Assembly: GCA_017993835.1 (NCBI GenBank)
Contig: JAGOLX010000049.1
Span: forward strand, 1 to 45,635
DNA: 45,635 bases
Direction: 5' to 3'
Origin: Phycisphaerae bacterium
GTDB taxonomy: Bacteria; Planctomycetota; Phycisphaerae; Sedimentisphaerales; Anaerobacaceae
This document shows positions 30,512 through 39,738 of the stretch, piece by piece. Each line of letters begins with the position of its first letter. Position 1 is the stretch's first letter. The notes beneath the pieces were generated by a model. It was given only the letters and a program-made list of their open reading frames with translations, was not told where the DNA came from and searched no databases. Made by a program: the position numbers and the translations under genes.

Positions 30512-32083
30512 ATGGCATTCGAGCTGGAGAGTTTCGACGGGCGGATCGATGCGAGCTACCTGGACTGGCTGGTGGACGTGCACTCCGCGAGCATTCGACA
30601 GCACTTCTCGCGGCTGTGGGATTACTACGCCAACCCGATGGTCGAGATCTGCGGCGGGACCTCGGCGGATCGCAAGGTCAGCGAGTCCGGTCGCTGTTAC
30701 GTCCAGGCCCAGGAGTACGGCCTGCCCTCGCGGATCACCGGCCTGGTCCATTCTCCGTACAGCGGCACGCTTGGCACCCAGGCTGTCCGCGACATCCAGC
30801 GGAAGGAGGTCGTCATCGAGAACGATATCGCCTGGCGGGTGAACGCCGCGGCGGATTTCCTCTTCGGCAAGTCCATCAGTCTGATCTCCAGGGCGTCCGA
30901 CGACCGCAAGCGCAAAGACATCGAGGCAATTCTAAAGGCGCTGTTCGCGGCCAATGGCGGCCCTGTGTTCTTCCAGGATATGGCGGTGCTCGGAAGCGTC
31001 TACGGGTTCGTCGATTGCTGCATCCGAACGCCTCCGACGCCCGACCTCGCGTCGGGGCGCGCGGGACCTCGCAATGCACTCGCCGAGGTCTCTGCCTCCA
31101 TCCCTGCACCCCTCCGCTCCCTGCCTCCTCTGGCCACCGTGCTGCAATGGGCACAGGCAATCGATCTGGAACTGATCGAGGCGCCGAGGGCACTGCCTGT
31201 CCTGGATGAAGACGACTATCGGGTCCTCCGGCTCTACGTGCAGCACTTCCACCAGCGGAAGAACACGCTGACCAGCCGGGGCTCGTTTCTCTCGCGAATC
31301 CTCGGCGCCGTCGGACAGCGAAGCGACACCCGCCAGGTCGTCGCGGTGACCGAGATCACTGCGTCCGACCACTGGCAGCGATACGAGGACAAGGAACTCG
31401 TCGCCGAGGGCCCGATGCCCTGGGGGTTCCTCCCGGTCGTGCACATTCAGAACGTCGCGCAGCCGTACTACTACGAGGGCGTCAGCGACGTGGAGCCGCT
31501 GATCCCGCTGCAGGACGAGTTGAACACGCGTCTGAGCGACCGGGCGAACCGGATTACCTTCCAGTCGTTCAAGATGTACCTGGGCAAAGGGATCGAAGGC
31601 TTCGAGAACAAGCCTGTCGCGCCGGGCCGGATGTGGTGTACCGACAATCCGGACGCCTCCATCCAGGAGTTCGGAGGCGACGTCGCGGCGCCGAGCGAGG
31701 ACCTCCACATCGCCGAGATTCGCGAGGCGATGGACAAGGCTAGCGGCGTGACGCCCGTCGTCGCGGGCATCCTCCAGGACCGGCTCGGCAATCTGACCAG
31801 CGCCGTGGCCCTGCGTCTGACCTTCATGGGCATGCTCAGCCGGAACGAACGTAAGCGACACACCTACGGCGAGGGAGTCCGCAAGATCTGCCGCATGGTG
31901 CTGAGCATGCTCGACGCCGCAGGACTCTATGCGACGAGCGAATCCGAGCGGGACGTCGAGGTCGTATTCCCCAATCCGCTGCCCGAGAACACGACGGAGA
32001 AACTCCAGGAAGCACAGATCAAACGCGAGTTGGGCGTCCCCCAGGACCAGGTGCTCAAGGAACTTGGATACGACCTGAGGTAA
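30512..32083 (+). CDS. Phage portal protein, SPP1 gp6-like
   Basis: A 523-residue probable dodecameric portal. The ATG at 30512 has AAAGGA upstream. Typical portal features are YLDWLVDVHSASIRQHFSRL near the start, WRVNAAADFLFGKSISLISR (about 109-128), the DVEPLIPLQDELNTRLSDRA region (about 327-346), and the stem/clip helices EDLHIAEIREAMDKASGVTP with VALRLTFMGMLSRNERKR. It ends in an acidic, charged tail (PENTTEKLQEAQIKRELGVP) as in SPP1-type portals. It heads the rightward structural arm. The matching large terminase is in the opposite, leftward arm at 12930-14519. Confidence 0.9.
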   Translation: MAFELESFDGRIDASYLDWLVDVHSASIRQHFSRLWDYYANPMVEICGGTSADRKVSESGRCYVQAQEYGLPSRITGLVHSPYSGTLGTQAVRDIQRKEVVIENDIAWRVNAAADFLFGKSISLISRASDDRKRKDIEAILKALFAANGGPVFFQDMAVLGSVYGFVDCCIRTPPTPDLASGRAGPRNALAEVSASIPAPLRSLPPLATVLQWAQAIDLELIEAPRALPVLDEDDYRVLRLYVQHFHQRKNTLTSRGSFLSRILGAVGQRSDTRQVVAVTEITASDHWQRYEDKELVAEGPMPWGFLPVVHIQNVAQPYYYEGVSDVEPLIPLQDELNTRLSDRANRITFQSFKMYLGKGIEGFENKPVAPGRMWCTDNPDASIQEFGGDVAAPSEDLHIAEIREAMDKASGVTPVVAGILQDRLGNLTSAVALRLTFMGMLSRNERKRHTYGEGVRKICRMVLSMLDAAGLYATSESERDVEVVFPNPLPENTTEKLQEAQIKRELGVPQDQVLKELGYDLR

Positions 32084-32126
32084 TCGCCCATCCATCCACA
32101 ACCATTCATCACACAGGGGAGATGAC

Positions 32127-32555
32127 ATGAGCATCAGTCAGACACAGAACCCGGAACACCCTCCAGAGAACCTGGCGGAGCAGTTGGCGCAGGCGAATGC
32201 GAGGATCGCTCAAATGTCGGAGGAACTCGACGGCCTTCAGATCGAGCAGAAGCTGGCGCACAAGCTCGCGGCGGCCGGCGCGATCGATCTGGAGGCGGCC
32301 GTCCTCGTCGCCCGCGCGAAGATCGACGGCAGAACCGAGACGGATATCGACAGTTGCGTGACGCAATTGCGGAAGGAGAAAAGCTACTTGTTCGGGGGCT
32401 CGACCCCCGTCGCGGTCCCTCGCAAGACGGCCTCGGCCAAAGACCGCCTGATGAACCACCAGACGACGCTCGAACAGGCGGCCAAGAGAGCCGCCCAGAC
32501 GGGAAAACGCGCCGATCTGCTGCGGTACCTGAATCTGCGACGAAGCGTGATGTGA
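32127..32555 (+). CDS. Scaffold-like phage protein
   Basis: A 142-residue protein. The ATG at 32127 follows GGGGAGA. It is helical and highly charged: a coiled-coil-like NLAEQLAQANARIAQMSEEL, then EQKLAHKLAAAGAIDLEAAV, and a basic C-terminus (AAKRAAQTGKRADLLRYLNL). The position between portal and major capsid and the coiled-coil character match head scaffolding proteins; no protease domain is seen. Not proven by sequence family. Confidence 0.6.
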   Translation: MSISQTQNPEHPPENLAEQLAQANARIAQMSEELDGLQIEQKLAHKLAAAGAIDLEAAVLVARAKIDGRTETDIDSCVTQLRKEKSYLFGGSTPVAVPRKTASAKDRLMNHQTTLEQAAKRAAQTGKRADLLRYLNLRRSVM

Positions 32556-32607
32556 GCGATGACATCACCAACCGAATATCCCTATTTCATTGGAAGGAGA
32601 AACGAAG

Positions 32608-33762
32608 ATGGCATTCACCGGAAAAGCGACGTACACCGCCGGAACCGCCCTGCCGGAACTGGCGGAAGATGTAGCGGATGTGGTGGGACTCATCTCGCCG
32701 CAGGAGACGCCTCTGCTCGATGCACTGGGCGATCCGCTGCGTGAGGCGACCAGCATCCACCACGAGTGGCTTGAGGACGAGCTTCTGCCCAACAAAGACG
32801 CGATCAACGACTCCACGTGGTCGAACCCGGCTGCTGACACGACGTTCAATGTGGACAACGGCAGCCGGTTCCGCATCGGCGACCAGGTCCAGGTCGAGGG
32901 CAGCGAGGAACTCATGTTCGTCGCGGCAGTGTCGGGCGACACGCTCACCGTGGTTCGAGGCTACGCAGGCACGACCGCGGAGAGCCTCGCGGACAATGCG
33001 GTGCTCAACATTCTGGGCAATGCGGCCCTGGAGGGCGACGACCGACCGAATGCACGGTTCACGACCCGCGTCCGCTGTGGCAACTACACGCAGATCTTCA
33101 CCTCCGCGGTCGAGGTCAGCGGCAGCGACATGGCCGCCAGCCAGATCGGCCTGGCCGACGAGATGGATTATCAGAAGCAGGAGCGTCTGCGCGAGATGGT
33201 CCGCGACCTGGAGAACACGGTCGTCAATGGGGGCCAGCCTGTCGCGGACCCGCAGGGTAGCGGCACGGTCCGTCGGACGATGAGGGGCATCATCCAGCAC
33301 CTGAGCACGAACATCTTCCACGCCGGCGACAGCGGCTTCCCCTCCGGCGCCGATCTCGACGAGGCCAAGATCAACTACGTCCTGCGGAAGATCTGGGAGA
33401 ACAGCAGCGGCAACGTGGACCTCATCGTCGTCGGCGGGTTTCAGAAGCGAAAGATCAACGCCTTCTGCTCCGACAGTCGCAGCTACGGCGCCAACGACAC
33501 GAAGTTCACCGACATGGTCGGCATCTACGAGAGCGACTTCGGCGTCTGTCGGATCGTGACGACGCGGTACGTCCCGCAGGATGCGGTGCTGTTCCTCGAT
33601 TCGTCGCGGATCAGCGTGCTGCCGCTGTCGGGCCGGAGTTTCCACTTCAAGCCGCTGGCCAGTTCCGGCGACTACGAGTGCGGCGAGCTGATCGGCGAGT
33701 ACACCCTCGAACTGAAGAACGAAGCGGCCCACGGGCTGATTCGCGCCCTGACGACGAGCTGA
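32608..33762 (+). CDS. Major capsid protein, SU10/DUF5309 type
   Basis: A 384-residue HK97-fold capsid protein. The ATG at 32608 follows AAGGAG. The pattern fits DUF5309/SU10 capsids: ALPELAEDVADVVGLISPQE, TPLLDALGD, IHHEWLEDELLPNKDAINDS, TRVRCGNYTQIFTSAVEVSG with the E-loop/spine region, and the C-terminal DFGVCRIVTTRYVPQDAVLF, PLASSGDYECGELIGEYTLE. The ECGELIGEYTLELKNE end is characteristic. An internal Ig-like or SH3-like stretch (about 88-118: RIGDQVQVEGSEELMFVAAV) is inserted in the N-terminal half. No maturation protease gene is adjacent, as for other SU10-like phages. Confidence 0.88.
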   Translation: MAFTGKATYTAGTALPELAEDVADVVGLISPQETPLLDALGDPLREATSIHHEWLEDELLPNKDAINDSTWSNPAADTTFNVDNGSRFRIGDQVQVEGSEELMFVAAVSGDTLTVVRGYAGTTAESLADNAVLNILGNAALEGDDRPNARFTTRVRCGNYTQIFTSAVEVSGSDMAASQIGLADEMDYQKQERLREMVRDLENTVVNGGQPVADPQGSGTVRRTMRGIIQHLSTNIFHAGDSGFPSGADLDEAKINYVLRKIWENSSGNVDLIVVGGFQKRKINAFCSDSRSYGANDTKFTDMVGIYESDFGVCRIVTTRYVPQDAVLFLDSSRISVLPLSGRSFHFKPLASSGDYECGELIGEYTLELKNEAAHGLIRALTTS

Positions 33763-33777
33763 AATGGGTCATCGGCT

Positions 33778-33838
33778 GTAGGGTGGGCTGTGCCCACCGA
33801 CTCCGTCACAGGAAGATGGTGTGCATAGCACACCCTAC
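33778..33838. repeat. Inverted-repeat element G (GTAGGGTGGGC...GCACACCCTAC)
   Basis: GTAGGGTGGGCTGTGCCCACC (read to its 20th base) on the left and GTGTGCATAGCACACCCTAC on the right, 61 bp in all. Each half is itself a small palindrome. It sits in the gap after the capsid gene. Relatives are at 43031-43057 and, as one degenerate half, at 36516-36541. Confidence 0.8.
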
Positions 33839-33861
33839 GCAGCCGGATGAGGACAACTACG

Positions 33862-34518
33862 ATGGCCAGATTCTCAAGCGATGTGGACATTCTGAAGTAC
33901 GAGCCGGCGTTGTTCGGAGAGCTACACCTGCCCTCGCAGGTCCGTGCGAGCGGAGCCGGGGCCACCCTGAGCGGAACAACCCTTACCACGGCGGGGGCAG
34001 ACTTTATCGCGGCAGGCGTCGAAGCCGGCGGCGTCGTGTATCTGCATTCCGCCGATGGCGCCCTCGACGGCGCCTACGAGATCGTGTCGGTCGATTCCGC
34101 GACGCAGCTAACGGTGTCCGTGCTCCGAGCGGATGCGGCCGATCCTGCGATTGCTCCGCCGGCGGGAAGCAACGTCTCCTATCGGATCAGCACGTTCGAT
34201 CCGCAGGCAACCGACGCGGCCCTCCAACTGAGCGAGCACTTCGGCATTCAACCGGGCAATTCCGCGAGCGACATCTCCATCGAGGATATCACCGGCACGG
34301 AGGGTCTGCGCCGGACCTCGGCCCTTGCGGTGATCGCCCAGGTCTGTGCGACGTGGGCGAAAGGGACGCGTGACGAATGCCTTCGACACAAGAGCGAACA
34401 CTACCAGGGCCTCTTCGAGAAGGCCCGTCAGCGATGTCACCTCAGCGTGGACCTGGGCGCCGACGGGGTGGCGGACATCTGTCGCGTGGGCGGCGTTGTC
34501 CGGCTCGTTCGGGATTGA
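33862..34518 (+). CDS. Phage structural protein, possible head-tail connector
   Basis: A 218-residue protein. The ATG at 33862 follows GAGGA; the in-frame ATG at 33847 starts within the repeat end and has no RBS. An N-terminal strand region (EPALFGELHLPSQVRASGAG) is followed by a beta-rich middle (GVVYLHSADGALDGAYEIVS, LTVSVLRADAADPAI) and a helical C-terminal part (LRRTSALAVIAQVCATWAKG, KSEHYQGLFEKARQR). Its position after the major capsid and this helical end fit a connector or head-completion protein, but no family is recognised. Confidence 0.6.
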   Translation: MARFSSDVDILKYEPALFGELHLPSQVRASGAGATLSGTTLTTAGADFIAAGVEAGGVVYLHSADGALDGAYEIVSVDSATQLTVSVLRADAADPAIAPPAGSNVSYRISTFDPQATDAALQLSEHFGIQPGNSASDISIEDITGTEGLRRTSALAVIAQVCATWAKGTRDECLRHKSEHYQGLFEKARQRCHLSVDLGADGVADICRVGGVVRLVRD

Positions 34519-34559
34519 GCGGACGAGCGTGGCGCAGAACGCTGCAGAGGAAAGGACCA

Positions 34560-34934
34560 ATGATGAGTGTCACACTCGACGGACAGGCAATCTTCGACGA
34601 ACAGGGATTGACGATCACGGTCGGCAGTCCGGGCCGGGCTTGCGTGGAGCGGGCGGTCGCCGGATTGGACGGGACGTTGAGCATCGACCTGGGGGCCCGC
34701 TCGCGGCAGGTCCGACAGACCGGGACGCTCCACGCGCCGAGCAGGGCAGCGATGCACGCTCGCGTCCAGGCCATCGCGGCGTTCATCGACGGCCAAACTC
34801 ACACGCTCACAACCGCCGACGGGCAGGTGCTCGACCACCTTCGCATGGACAGCTTCGAGAAGGTCGCTGAGTATCCCGGCGGGCCGGGCGTCGTCGCCGA
34901 TTATGAAATCGTCTACACGCAGTTGGGAGGCTGA
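34560..34934 (+). CDS. Phage structural protein of unknown role (tail completion candidate)
   Basis: A 124-residue protein starting MMSVTLDGQAIFDEQGL; the ATG pair at 34560 and 34563 is preceded by GAGGAAAGGA. It reads as one compact beta domain with alternating strands (TITVGSPGRACVERAVAGLD, GTLSIDLGARSRQVRQTGTL, HARVQAIAAFIDGQTHTLTT, DLRMDSFEK-like segment). This fold and position recall tail-tube or distal-tail adaptors, but the family is not recognised. Confidence 0.5.
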   Translation: MMSVTLDGQAIFDEQGLTITVGSPGRACVERAVAGLDGTLSIDLGARSRQVRQTGTLHAPSRAAMHARVQAIAAFIDGQTHTLTTADGQVLDHLRMDSFEKVAEYPGGPGVVADYEIVYTQLGG

Positions 34935-34935
34935 G

Positions 34936-35718
34936 ATGATGTCGGTCCACCTTGAAGGCATCGAGAGCGTCCGTGCGTTCGTTCTGCCGGATGGCATTGC
35001 GACGGACGGCAGTTGTGCCGGGATCTGGGGCGCTGCGCTGGTCACATGGTGGTCCTCCCACGTCGGGAGGCTGCACCAGGCATATGTGAACGGGCATCTC
35101 GCGGGCGTGACCCTCGACAGCGAGCAACGACAGCTCGTGGTGCAACTCCCTGCGTCGTTTGAGTCGGCGGTGCGTGTGGAGATCGTCGCGGTCGATCCGG
35201 CGGACGCCCATGTGGACTTCGCGGACGAGCTGGAATCCCCGCCAACCTGCGTTCGCGTTCGTCTGAGCATCCTGCGAAGCCAGACGCTGCCTCTCGGGGC
35301 AAAGGCGAATGTGTACTTCGACAACGCCACCGGCTCCATCGACTACGCCCGGCCGCTGAACGCATCGCCCATCCCGATCTGGCCGTATCCGCAGGACAAA
35401 GCGGGTCTCGGCACAGCTCGGTTCGGCGACGGCGACTTCGGATACGATTCAGCGGCCAGTGTCGGCTTCGGCAAAGGCAGCTTCGCCCGCGGGCAGTTCG
35501 GCCTGGACGCCGACGCGATCGAATGGACCAGTCCGTTGCTGCCACTCGGCCGGTACCGATTCGGCGTGAAGGTCCTGGATGCCCTTGGCAACGAGAGCGC
35601 CCCGAGCGAGACCGACGAGATCGCGATCGTGCCGCCGGCGAGACCCGCCGCCGCGCTGAACATCGGGGCGTTCGACCCGCAGACGAACCAACTCACACTT
35701 TCGGTTATCGACCAATAG
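34936..35718 (+). CDS. Phage structural protein, possible beta-sandwich tail protein
   Basis: A 260-residue protein. The ATG at 34936 follows TGGGAGG. The N-terminal half is beta-rich with GHLAGVTLDSEQRQLVVQLP and SFESAVRVEIVAVDPADAHV, a fibronectin-like pattern. The C-terminal third has FGDGDFGYDSAASVGFGKGS and FARGQFGLDADAIEWTSPLL, followed by a last domain RYRFGVKVLDALGNESAPSE, again like FN3 strands F-G with the GNESAPSE turn. Such FN3-rich proteins decorate phage tails. The start is 2 bp after the previous stop. Confidence 0.55.
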   Translation: MMSVHLEGIESVRAFVLPDGIATDGSCAGIWGAALVTWWSSHVGRLHQAYVNGHLAGVTLDSEQRQLVVQLPASFESAVRVEIVAVDPADAHVDFADELESPPTCVRVRLSILRSQTLPLGAKANVYFDNATGSIDYARPLNASPIPIWPYPQDKAGLGTARFGDGDFGYDSAASVGFGKGSFARGQFGLDADAIEWTSPLLPLGRYRFGVKVLDALGNESAPSETDEIAIVPPARPAAALNIGAFDPQTNQLTLSVIDQ

Positions 35719-35730
35719 CGAGGACAAGCA

Positions 35731-36519
35731 ATGGCTGAGACATATCCCTCCGACAGCGAACTGTTGAACCTGCAATCGGACAGCGAGACCGGCGTCGAGT
35801 ACATTCCGACCGGCACGGCTCCATACTACCTCCACTTCCGCAAGCTGCTGTATCGCCTGCTGCTGAGCGCCCGGCGGGCAAACGACCTGCGAGTGTACGA
35901 CGAGGGCGGTCTCGACGTGGGCGTGCGAGCGGGCAAATTCTGGCTGGGCACGGAACTCATCGCCTACGCCGGCTCCAGCGGCAATACGCTGGCCGACGAC
36001 AGGACCGCCATTTATGTCTACCTGGACGCGGCGGGGACCCTCGTCACGGACGAATACACCTCGTTCCCGAGCATGGCAACGACGCCTCACGTTCGCCTGG
36101 CGGTCGTGTCCACCTCCGGCGGGGACATCGCGTCGGTCACCGACTGCCGCGCGGGACATAACGTCGTCCTTCCCCATGCGGCGGGCGGCATCCGCAAGTC
36201 GATGGAGGCACACACCGCCGACGACACGCTGGTCGCGTCCGAGTCGGGCAGCGTGCACACGAATCTGGGCGCGACCGGCGTGGTGACGCTCACGCTCCCC
36301 TCCGGCGCCGCCGCGGGCACGGAGTTCACCTTCGCGGTGCAGGCAGCCCAGGGACTGCGGATCGAGCCGGGCACGGCGGCCATCCGGGCCGCCAGCGGCC
36401 AAACGGCGGGCAAGTACAAGTCGGCCTCTGCCATCGGCGCGTGTTTGACCCTCGTGGCCGACGCCAACGGCGACTGGGCGGCCATCGCAGAGGCCGGAAC
36501 ATGGACCGAAGAATCATAG
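35731..36519 (+). CDS. Phage structural protein of unknown role
   Basis: A 262-residue protein. The N-terminal part (YIPTGTAPYYLHFRKLLYRL, LLSARRANDLRVYDEGGLDV) is helical. The middle is strand-rich (GVRAGKFWLGTELIAYAGSS, DDRTAIYVYLDAAGTLVTDE) and the C-terminal third is Ala/Gly-rich (VTLTLPSGAAAGTEFTFAVQ). It may be a tail fibre base or a minor structural protein. I do not recognise the family. Its stop is followed by a degenerate half of repeat G (36516-36541). Confidence 0.5.
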   Translation: MAETYPSDSELLNLQSDSETGVEYIPTGTAPYYLHFRKLLYRLLLSARRANDLRVYDEGGLDVGVRAGKFWLGTELIAYAGSSGNTLADDRTAIYVYLDAAGTLVTDEYTSFPSMATTPHVRLAVVSTSGGDIASVTDCRAGHNVVLPHAAGGIRKSMEAHTADDTLVASESGSVHTNLGATGVVTLTLPSGAAAGTEFTFAVQAAQGLRIEPGTAAIRAASGQTAGKYKSASAIGACLTLVADANGDWAAIAEAGTWTEES

Positions 36520-36571
36520 GGTGTGCCGCGCACTCCACTTCCCGACAATCGATCAAGAAAGGCACAGAACA

Positions 36572-37027
36572 ATGGCAAACGAGATTCAGGCGGATTACGC
36601 CTCCGGCAGCGTGCTGTACGCGATCATTCGCAAGCCCGCCGGGCAGGTGTGGCATCCTGCAGGAGAGGCATTCGAGGATTGGGGGACGGGCGGGCACACG
36701 ATTGGCGATTACGCCATCGTACTGACGGACAAGAGCGGCAACCGCTACGTCGGCGACTTTGACGCGGACATCCCGGCCGGCTGCTACGGCATCCAGGTGT
36801 TCCGCCAGACGGGATCGGGCCCGGCCGATACGGACACTCTCATGTGCAGCCGGGAGATTCGCTGGACCGGGGTCGGCGAGCTGACATCCGCCAAGATCCT
36901 GACCAACAAGGCCGTCCAGGACATCGTCACCAAGGCGGTCGACTACTACGACGACGACGGCGTGACCATCCTCCTCACGCACAGTCTCCACGACGACGCG
37001 CAGACGAGCACGAGAACGCCGGAATAG
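36572..37027 (+). CDS. Phage protein of unknown function
   Basis: A 151-residue protein with AAAGG before the ATG at 36572. A beta-rich stretch (GSVLYAIIRKPAGQVWHPAG, NRYVGDFDADIPAGCYGIQV) is followed by a helical C-terminal part (TSAKILTNKAVQDIVTKAVD) and an acidic end. The MANEIQADYASGSVLYAI start is seen in various uncharacterised phage tail-region proteins. Function not assignable. Confidence 0.45.
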   Translation: MANEIQADYASGSVLYAIIRKPAGQVWHPAGEAFEDWGTGGHTIGDYAIVLTDKSGNRYVGDFDADIPAGCYGIQVFRQTGSGPADTDTLMCSREIRWTGVGELTSAKILTNKAVQDIVTKAVDYYDDDGVTILLTHSLHDDAQTSTRTPE

Positions 37028-37061
37028 ACCTACCGATTCAACTGTTGCAGGAGTCCATGCG

Positions 37062-37457
37062 ATGGGCAGCTTTTCGAACTACTGGGAGAACGAGATTCTG
37101 GATCACCTGTTTGGCAAAGGCGCGTACGCCCCGCCCACCATCCACGTGGCGCTGTCCGCCGCGGACCCGGGCGAAAGCGGGTCGGCGATCGGCGAGCCGA
37201 GCGGCAATGGATACGCACGGGTCGCGACCTCATCGAGCGACTGGAACGCCGCAAGCGGCGGCCTGCTCGACAATGCGACCGACATCGAATTCGACACCGC
37301 AACGGGCGACTGGGGCACAATGACGCACTTCGCGCTCTTCGACGCCGAGACCGCGGGCAACATGCTCGCCTACGGCACGCTGGGTCAGGCGAAGACCGTC
37401 AACAACGCGGACACCGTCCAATTCGCCGCCGGCGATCTGGAAGTCACATTGGATTGA
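37062..37457 (+). CDS. Phage tail-associated protein, widespread 'GSFSNYWENEILDHLFG' family
   Basis: A 131-residue protein. It matches a family common in bacterial and environmental phages: SNYWENEILDHLFGKGAYAP and PPTIHVALSAADPGESGSAI, then PSGNGYARVATSSSDWNAAS and WGTMTHFALFDAETAGNMLA. It is a small beta-rich, virion-associated protein, usually encoded among tail or fibre genes. Exact role unknown. An inverted repeat of family F (37457-37488) begins at its stop codon. Confidence 0.7.
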   Translation: MGSFSNYWENEILDHLFGKGAYAPPTIHVALSAADPGESGSAIGEPSGNGYARVATSSSDWNAASGGLLDNATDIEFDTATGDWGTMTHFALFDAETAGNMLAYGTLGQAKTVNNADTVQFAAGDLEVTLD

Positions 37458-37488
37458 TGATCGATGCTCTTCCAATCATCGATCATCC
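37457..37488. repeat. Short inverted repeat of family F, GATGATCGATG/CATCGATCATC
   Basis: GATGATCGATG (37457-37467) and CATCGATCATC (37478-37488) pair perfectly around a 10-nt loop. It starts at the stop of the preceding gene. It could also act as a terminator-like hairpin. Confidence 0.75.
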
Positions 37489-37526
37489 ATTATCAATGAT
37501 CAATTTTCAGAAACGGGAGACCCATC

Positions 37527-38012
37527 ATGGCCGACATCAAAGCCAAGTACGGTGGCAGCAACCAGAGCATCACGATCACGATCAACGGCCTGGCGAACGA
37601 CGCCAAACGCGAATCGGCCGCAATCGACAACTCGACGAACTGCTTCCTGGACGCGTTGGTCCAGGTGAAGATCGCGACCAACGCGTCGGCGGACTCCACA
37701 GGCGACAAGTCCGTCTACGTCTACGCTTATGGCACCGCGGACGACGGGAGCAGTTGCTCGGGAAACGCGACAGGCAGCGACGCAGCGTTTGGCACGGACC
37801 CCCAGCAGATCAACAACTGCCGACTCCTCGGCATCGTCTACGCGCCGACGCAGAACCTGATCTACGAGTCGGACCCGATGAGCGTCGCCTGCGTCTTCGG
37901 CGGGGTGCTGCCCCAGCGATGGGGCATCATCGTGCACAACAAGACCGGTCAGACGCTCAAGACCAGCGACTGCTCGGCCCTCTACCAGGGTCTGTATGCA
38001 CAATCGAGCTAA
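37527..38012 (+). CDS. Phage protein of unknown function, virion-like
   Basis: A 161-residue protein. The ATG at 37527 follows CGGGAG. It is beta-rich: ADIKAKYGGSNQSITITING, CFLDALVQVKIATNASADST, YVYAYGTADDGSSCSGNATG, then MSVACVFGGVLPQRWGIIVH. Its Cys are few and spread out. It is likely a small fibre or spike-type protein next to the LamG gene. Family unrecognised. Confidence 0.45.
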   Translation: MADIKAKYGGSNQSITITINGLANDAKRESAAIDNSTNCFLDALVQVKIATNASADSTGDKSVYVYAYGTADDGSSCSGNATGSDAAFGTDPQQINNCRLLGIVYAPTQNLIYESDPMSVACVFGGVLPQRWGIIVHNKTGQTLKTSDCSALYQGLYAQSS

Positions 38013-38015
38013 CCC

Positions 38016-39719
38016 ATGCTGACCACGAAGCAATCGAAGTTCAAGCCGCCGATCGGAGTCCCGATCCATCCAGCCCATCCGCTGGCTCGCGGCCTCGCCG
38101 GCTGCTGGCTCCTCAACGAAGGCGGTGGCGCGACGGCGCACGATGCAAGCGGGCGCCGCTACGACGGCGTCTTCTCGGGCAACCCGACTTGGTCCCACGG
38201 ACCGCTTGGCCGGACGATCCAATTCGATGGAACCGACGACTGGATCACCATGGGGGACTGTCTCGATCTGGGCACTGACGACATCACCATGCTGGCCCTC
38301 GTGAACTACAGTGCCGCCCATCAGCCAGACAGCGGTCACTACGGCGCCATCGCGGGCAAGGGATACCTGCACGGTTCGAGCAGAGGATATGGATTGTATG
38401 TGGACCCGAGCAACAAGCTGACCTGGCAGGTCCGCAATCTGTCGTCCGCCTTCACGATCGCATCGAATAGCACCTTGAACGATGGGACATGGCATCTGGC
38501 AGTCGGCGTCTGCGATCGCGACGACACAAGCGGCATGAGGTTCTTCGTCGATGCCGTGCAGCAGGGCACCGCGGTCAATGCGACGGCCCTCAGCGGGATC
38601 GACCTCAGTGGGTCGCAGGCCTTCGCAGTCGGATCGCGTCAGGATGCGGCGGGCATGTGGAACTGGGATTTTCTGGGCAGCGTGGCCATGGTCTGCGTGT
38701 GGAAACGCGTCCTGACCGACGTGGAGATCCGCGGCCTGTCGCGGAATCCACTTGAGATGCTCGCTCTGCGGCGTTGTGTCCCCACGCTGGCATCCGGCGT
38801 CGACACGTTCGTCCCGTGCACAGGCTCTTCCACGGCAGCGACCTCGCTCTCCGGCACGATCCGAGTCGCCAGGAACGTCACAGGCACGACAGCTGCCGTT
38901 GCCACGATCGAGGGCACAACCGGGGAGACGAACCTCATCTCGTTGGCCGGGATCGTCGCCGGACTCTCCGCCACGCGAGCCGATCTCCACGTAACGACTC
39001 CTCCGGCGCCCCCGAGCATCGCGACAGCGACCGACAGAGCCTGGCTGAGTGGGGCCCTTCTCAACGGCGCCAGTCACACCGCGATCATGCTCGGGACCAC
39101 GCTCACGCAAGGCTGGTTCTGGGTGCGCCGCAGCGGATGCACGGCGGTCTATCGCGGCTCGAGCCTGACACAGGCGGACCTTGGCAGAATTCTGTACGCA
39201 GGCGAGCCGGGCGTCCGCCAGATCTCGCTGCCGACCCATTTGTCCCATCCAGCGGGATCGACTCACTGCTATCTCGTCCGGCGATTCAACAGCAGTGGAC
39301 GTCAGGAGGCGACGTGGGCCGCTGCTGCGGTGCTTCGCATCACATCGAACGGTCAACGGGGGCCGGATCGGCCGAACGCAGTCCACGGCCTTCACAGCAG
39401 ACCTGCCGGCTCCACGAGCCTGCGATTGATCTGGTTCTATTGTCCCCTCGATCAGGAGCGTGTGCCGGGACAATTCAACGTATACCGCAGCGACGCGACG
39501 GGCCAAGTGGACTTCTCCGATCCGATAGCCGTGGTCCGCTACGATGGCCAGAGATTCTACCACCAGGATTGCGTCGGCCTGGCGGACGGCGAAAACACCT
39601 TCGTCGTCCGGGCCGCAGATAGCGACGGCGCCGAAGGCATTCCTTCGTCGATTGTCGCGCATCGGATCGAGGCATCGTCTTCTGAACCACCGGTAATCCT
39701 GGCCGTCGCGTCGTTCTGA
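38016..39719 (+). CDS. Tail fibre-like protein with LamG/ConA lectin domain
   Basis: A 567-residue protein. An N-terminal LamG-like (concanavalin A-type) domain covers about 25-240: GLAGCWLLNEGGGATAHDAS, IQFDGTDDWITMGDCLDLG, WHLAVGVCDRDDTSGMRFFV and SVAMVCVWKRVLTDVEIRGL. Then come beta-rich regions (about 270-330) and a FN3-like C-terminal part (GSTSLRLIWFYCPLDQERVP, NTFVVRAADSDGAEGIPSSI). LamG domains on phage tails bind host glycans, so this is a good receptor-binding candidate. Confidence 0.8.
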   Translation: MLTTKQSKFKPPIGVPIHPAHPLARGLAGCWLLNEGGGATAHDASGRRYDGVFSGNPTWSHGPLGRTIQFDGTDDWITMGDCLDLGTDDITMLALVNYSAAHQPDSGHYGAIAGKGYLHGSSRGYGLYVDPSNKLTWQVRNLSSAFTIASNSTLNDGTWHLAVGVCDRDDTSGMRFFVDAVQQGTAVNATALSGIDLSGSQAFAVGSRQDAAGMWNWDFLGSVAMVCVWKRVLTDVEIRGLSRNPLEMLALRRCVPTLASGVDTFVPCTGSSTAATSLSGTIRVARNVTGTTAAVATIEGTTGETNLISLAGIVAGLSATRADLHVTTPPAPPSIATATDRAWLSGALLNGASHTAIMLGTTLTQGWFWVRRSGCTAVYRGSSLTQADLGRILYAGEPGVRQISLPTHLSHPAGSTHCYLVRRFNSSGRQEATWAAAAVLRITSNGQRGPDRPNAVHGLHSRPAGSTSLRLIWFYCPLDQERVPGQFNVYRSDATGQVDFSDPIAVVRYDGQRFYHQDCVGLADGENTFVVRAADSDGAEGIPSSIVAHRIEASSSEPPVILAVASF

Positions 39720-39738
39720 CCGATTTGGAGTATAGTCC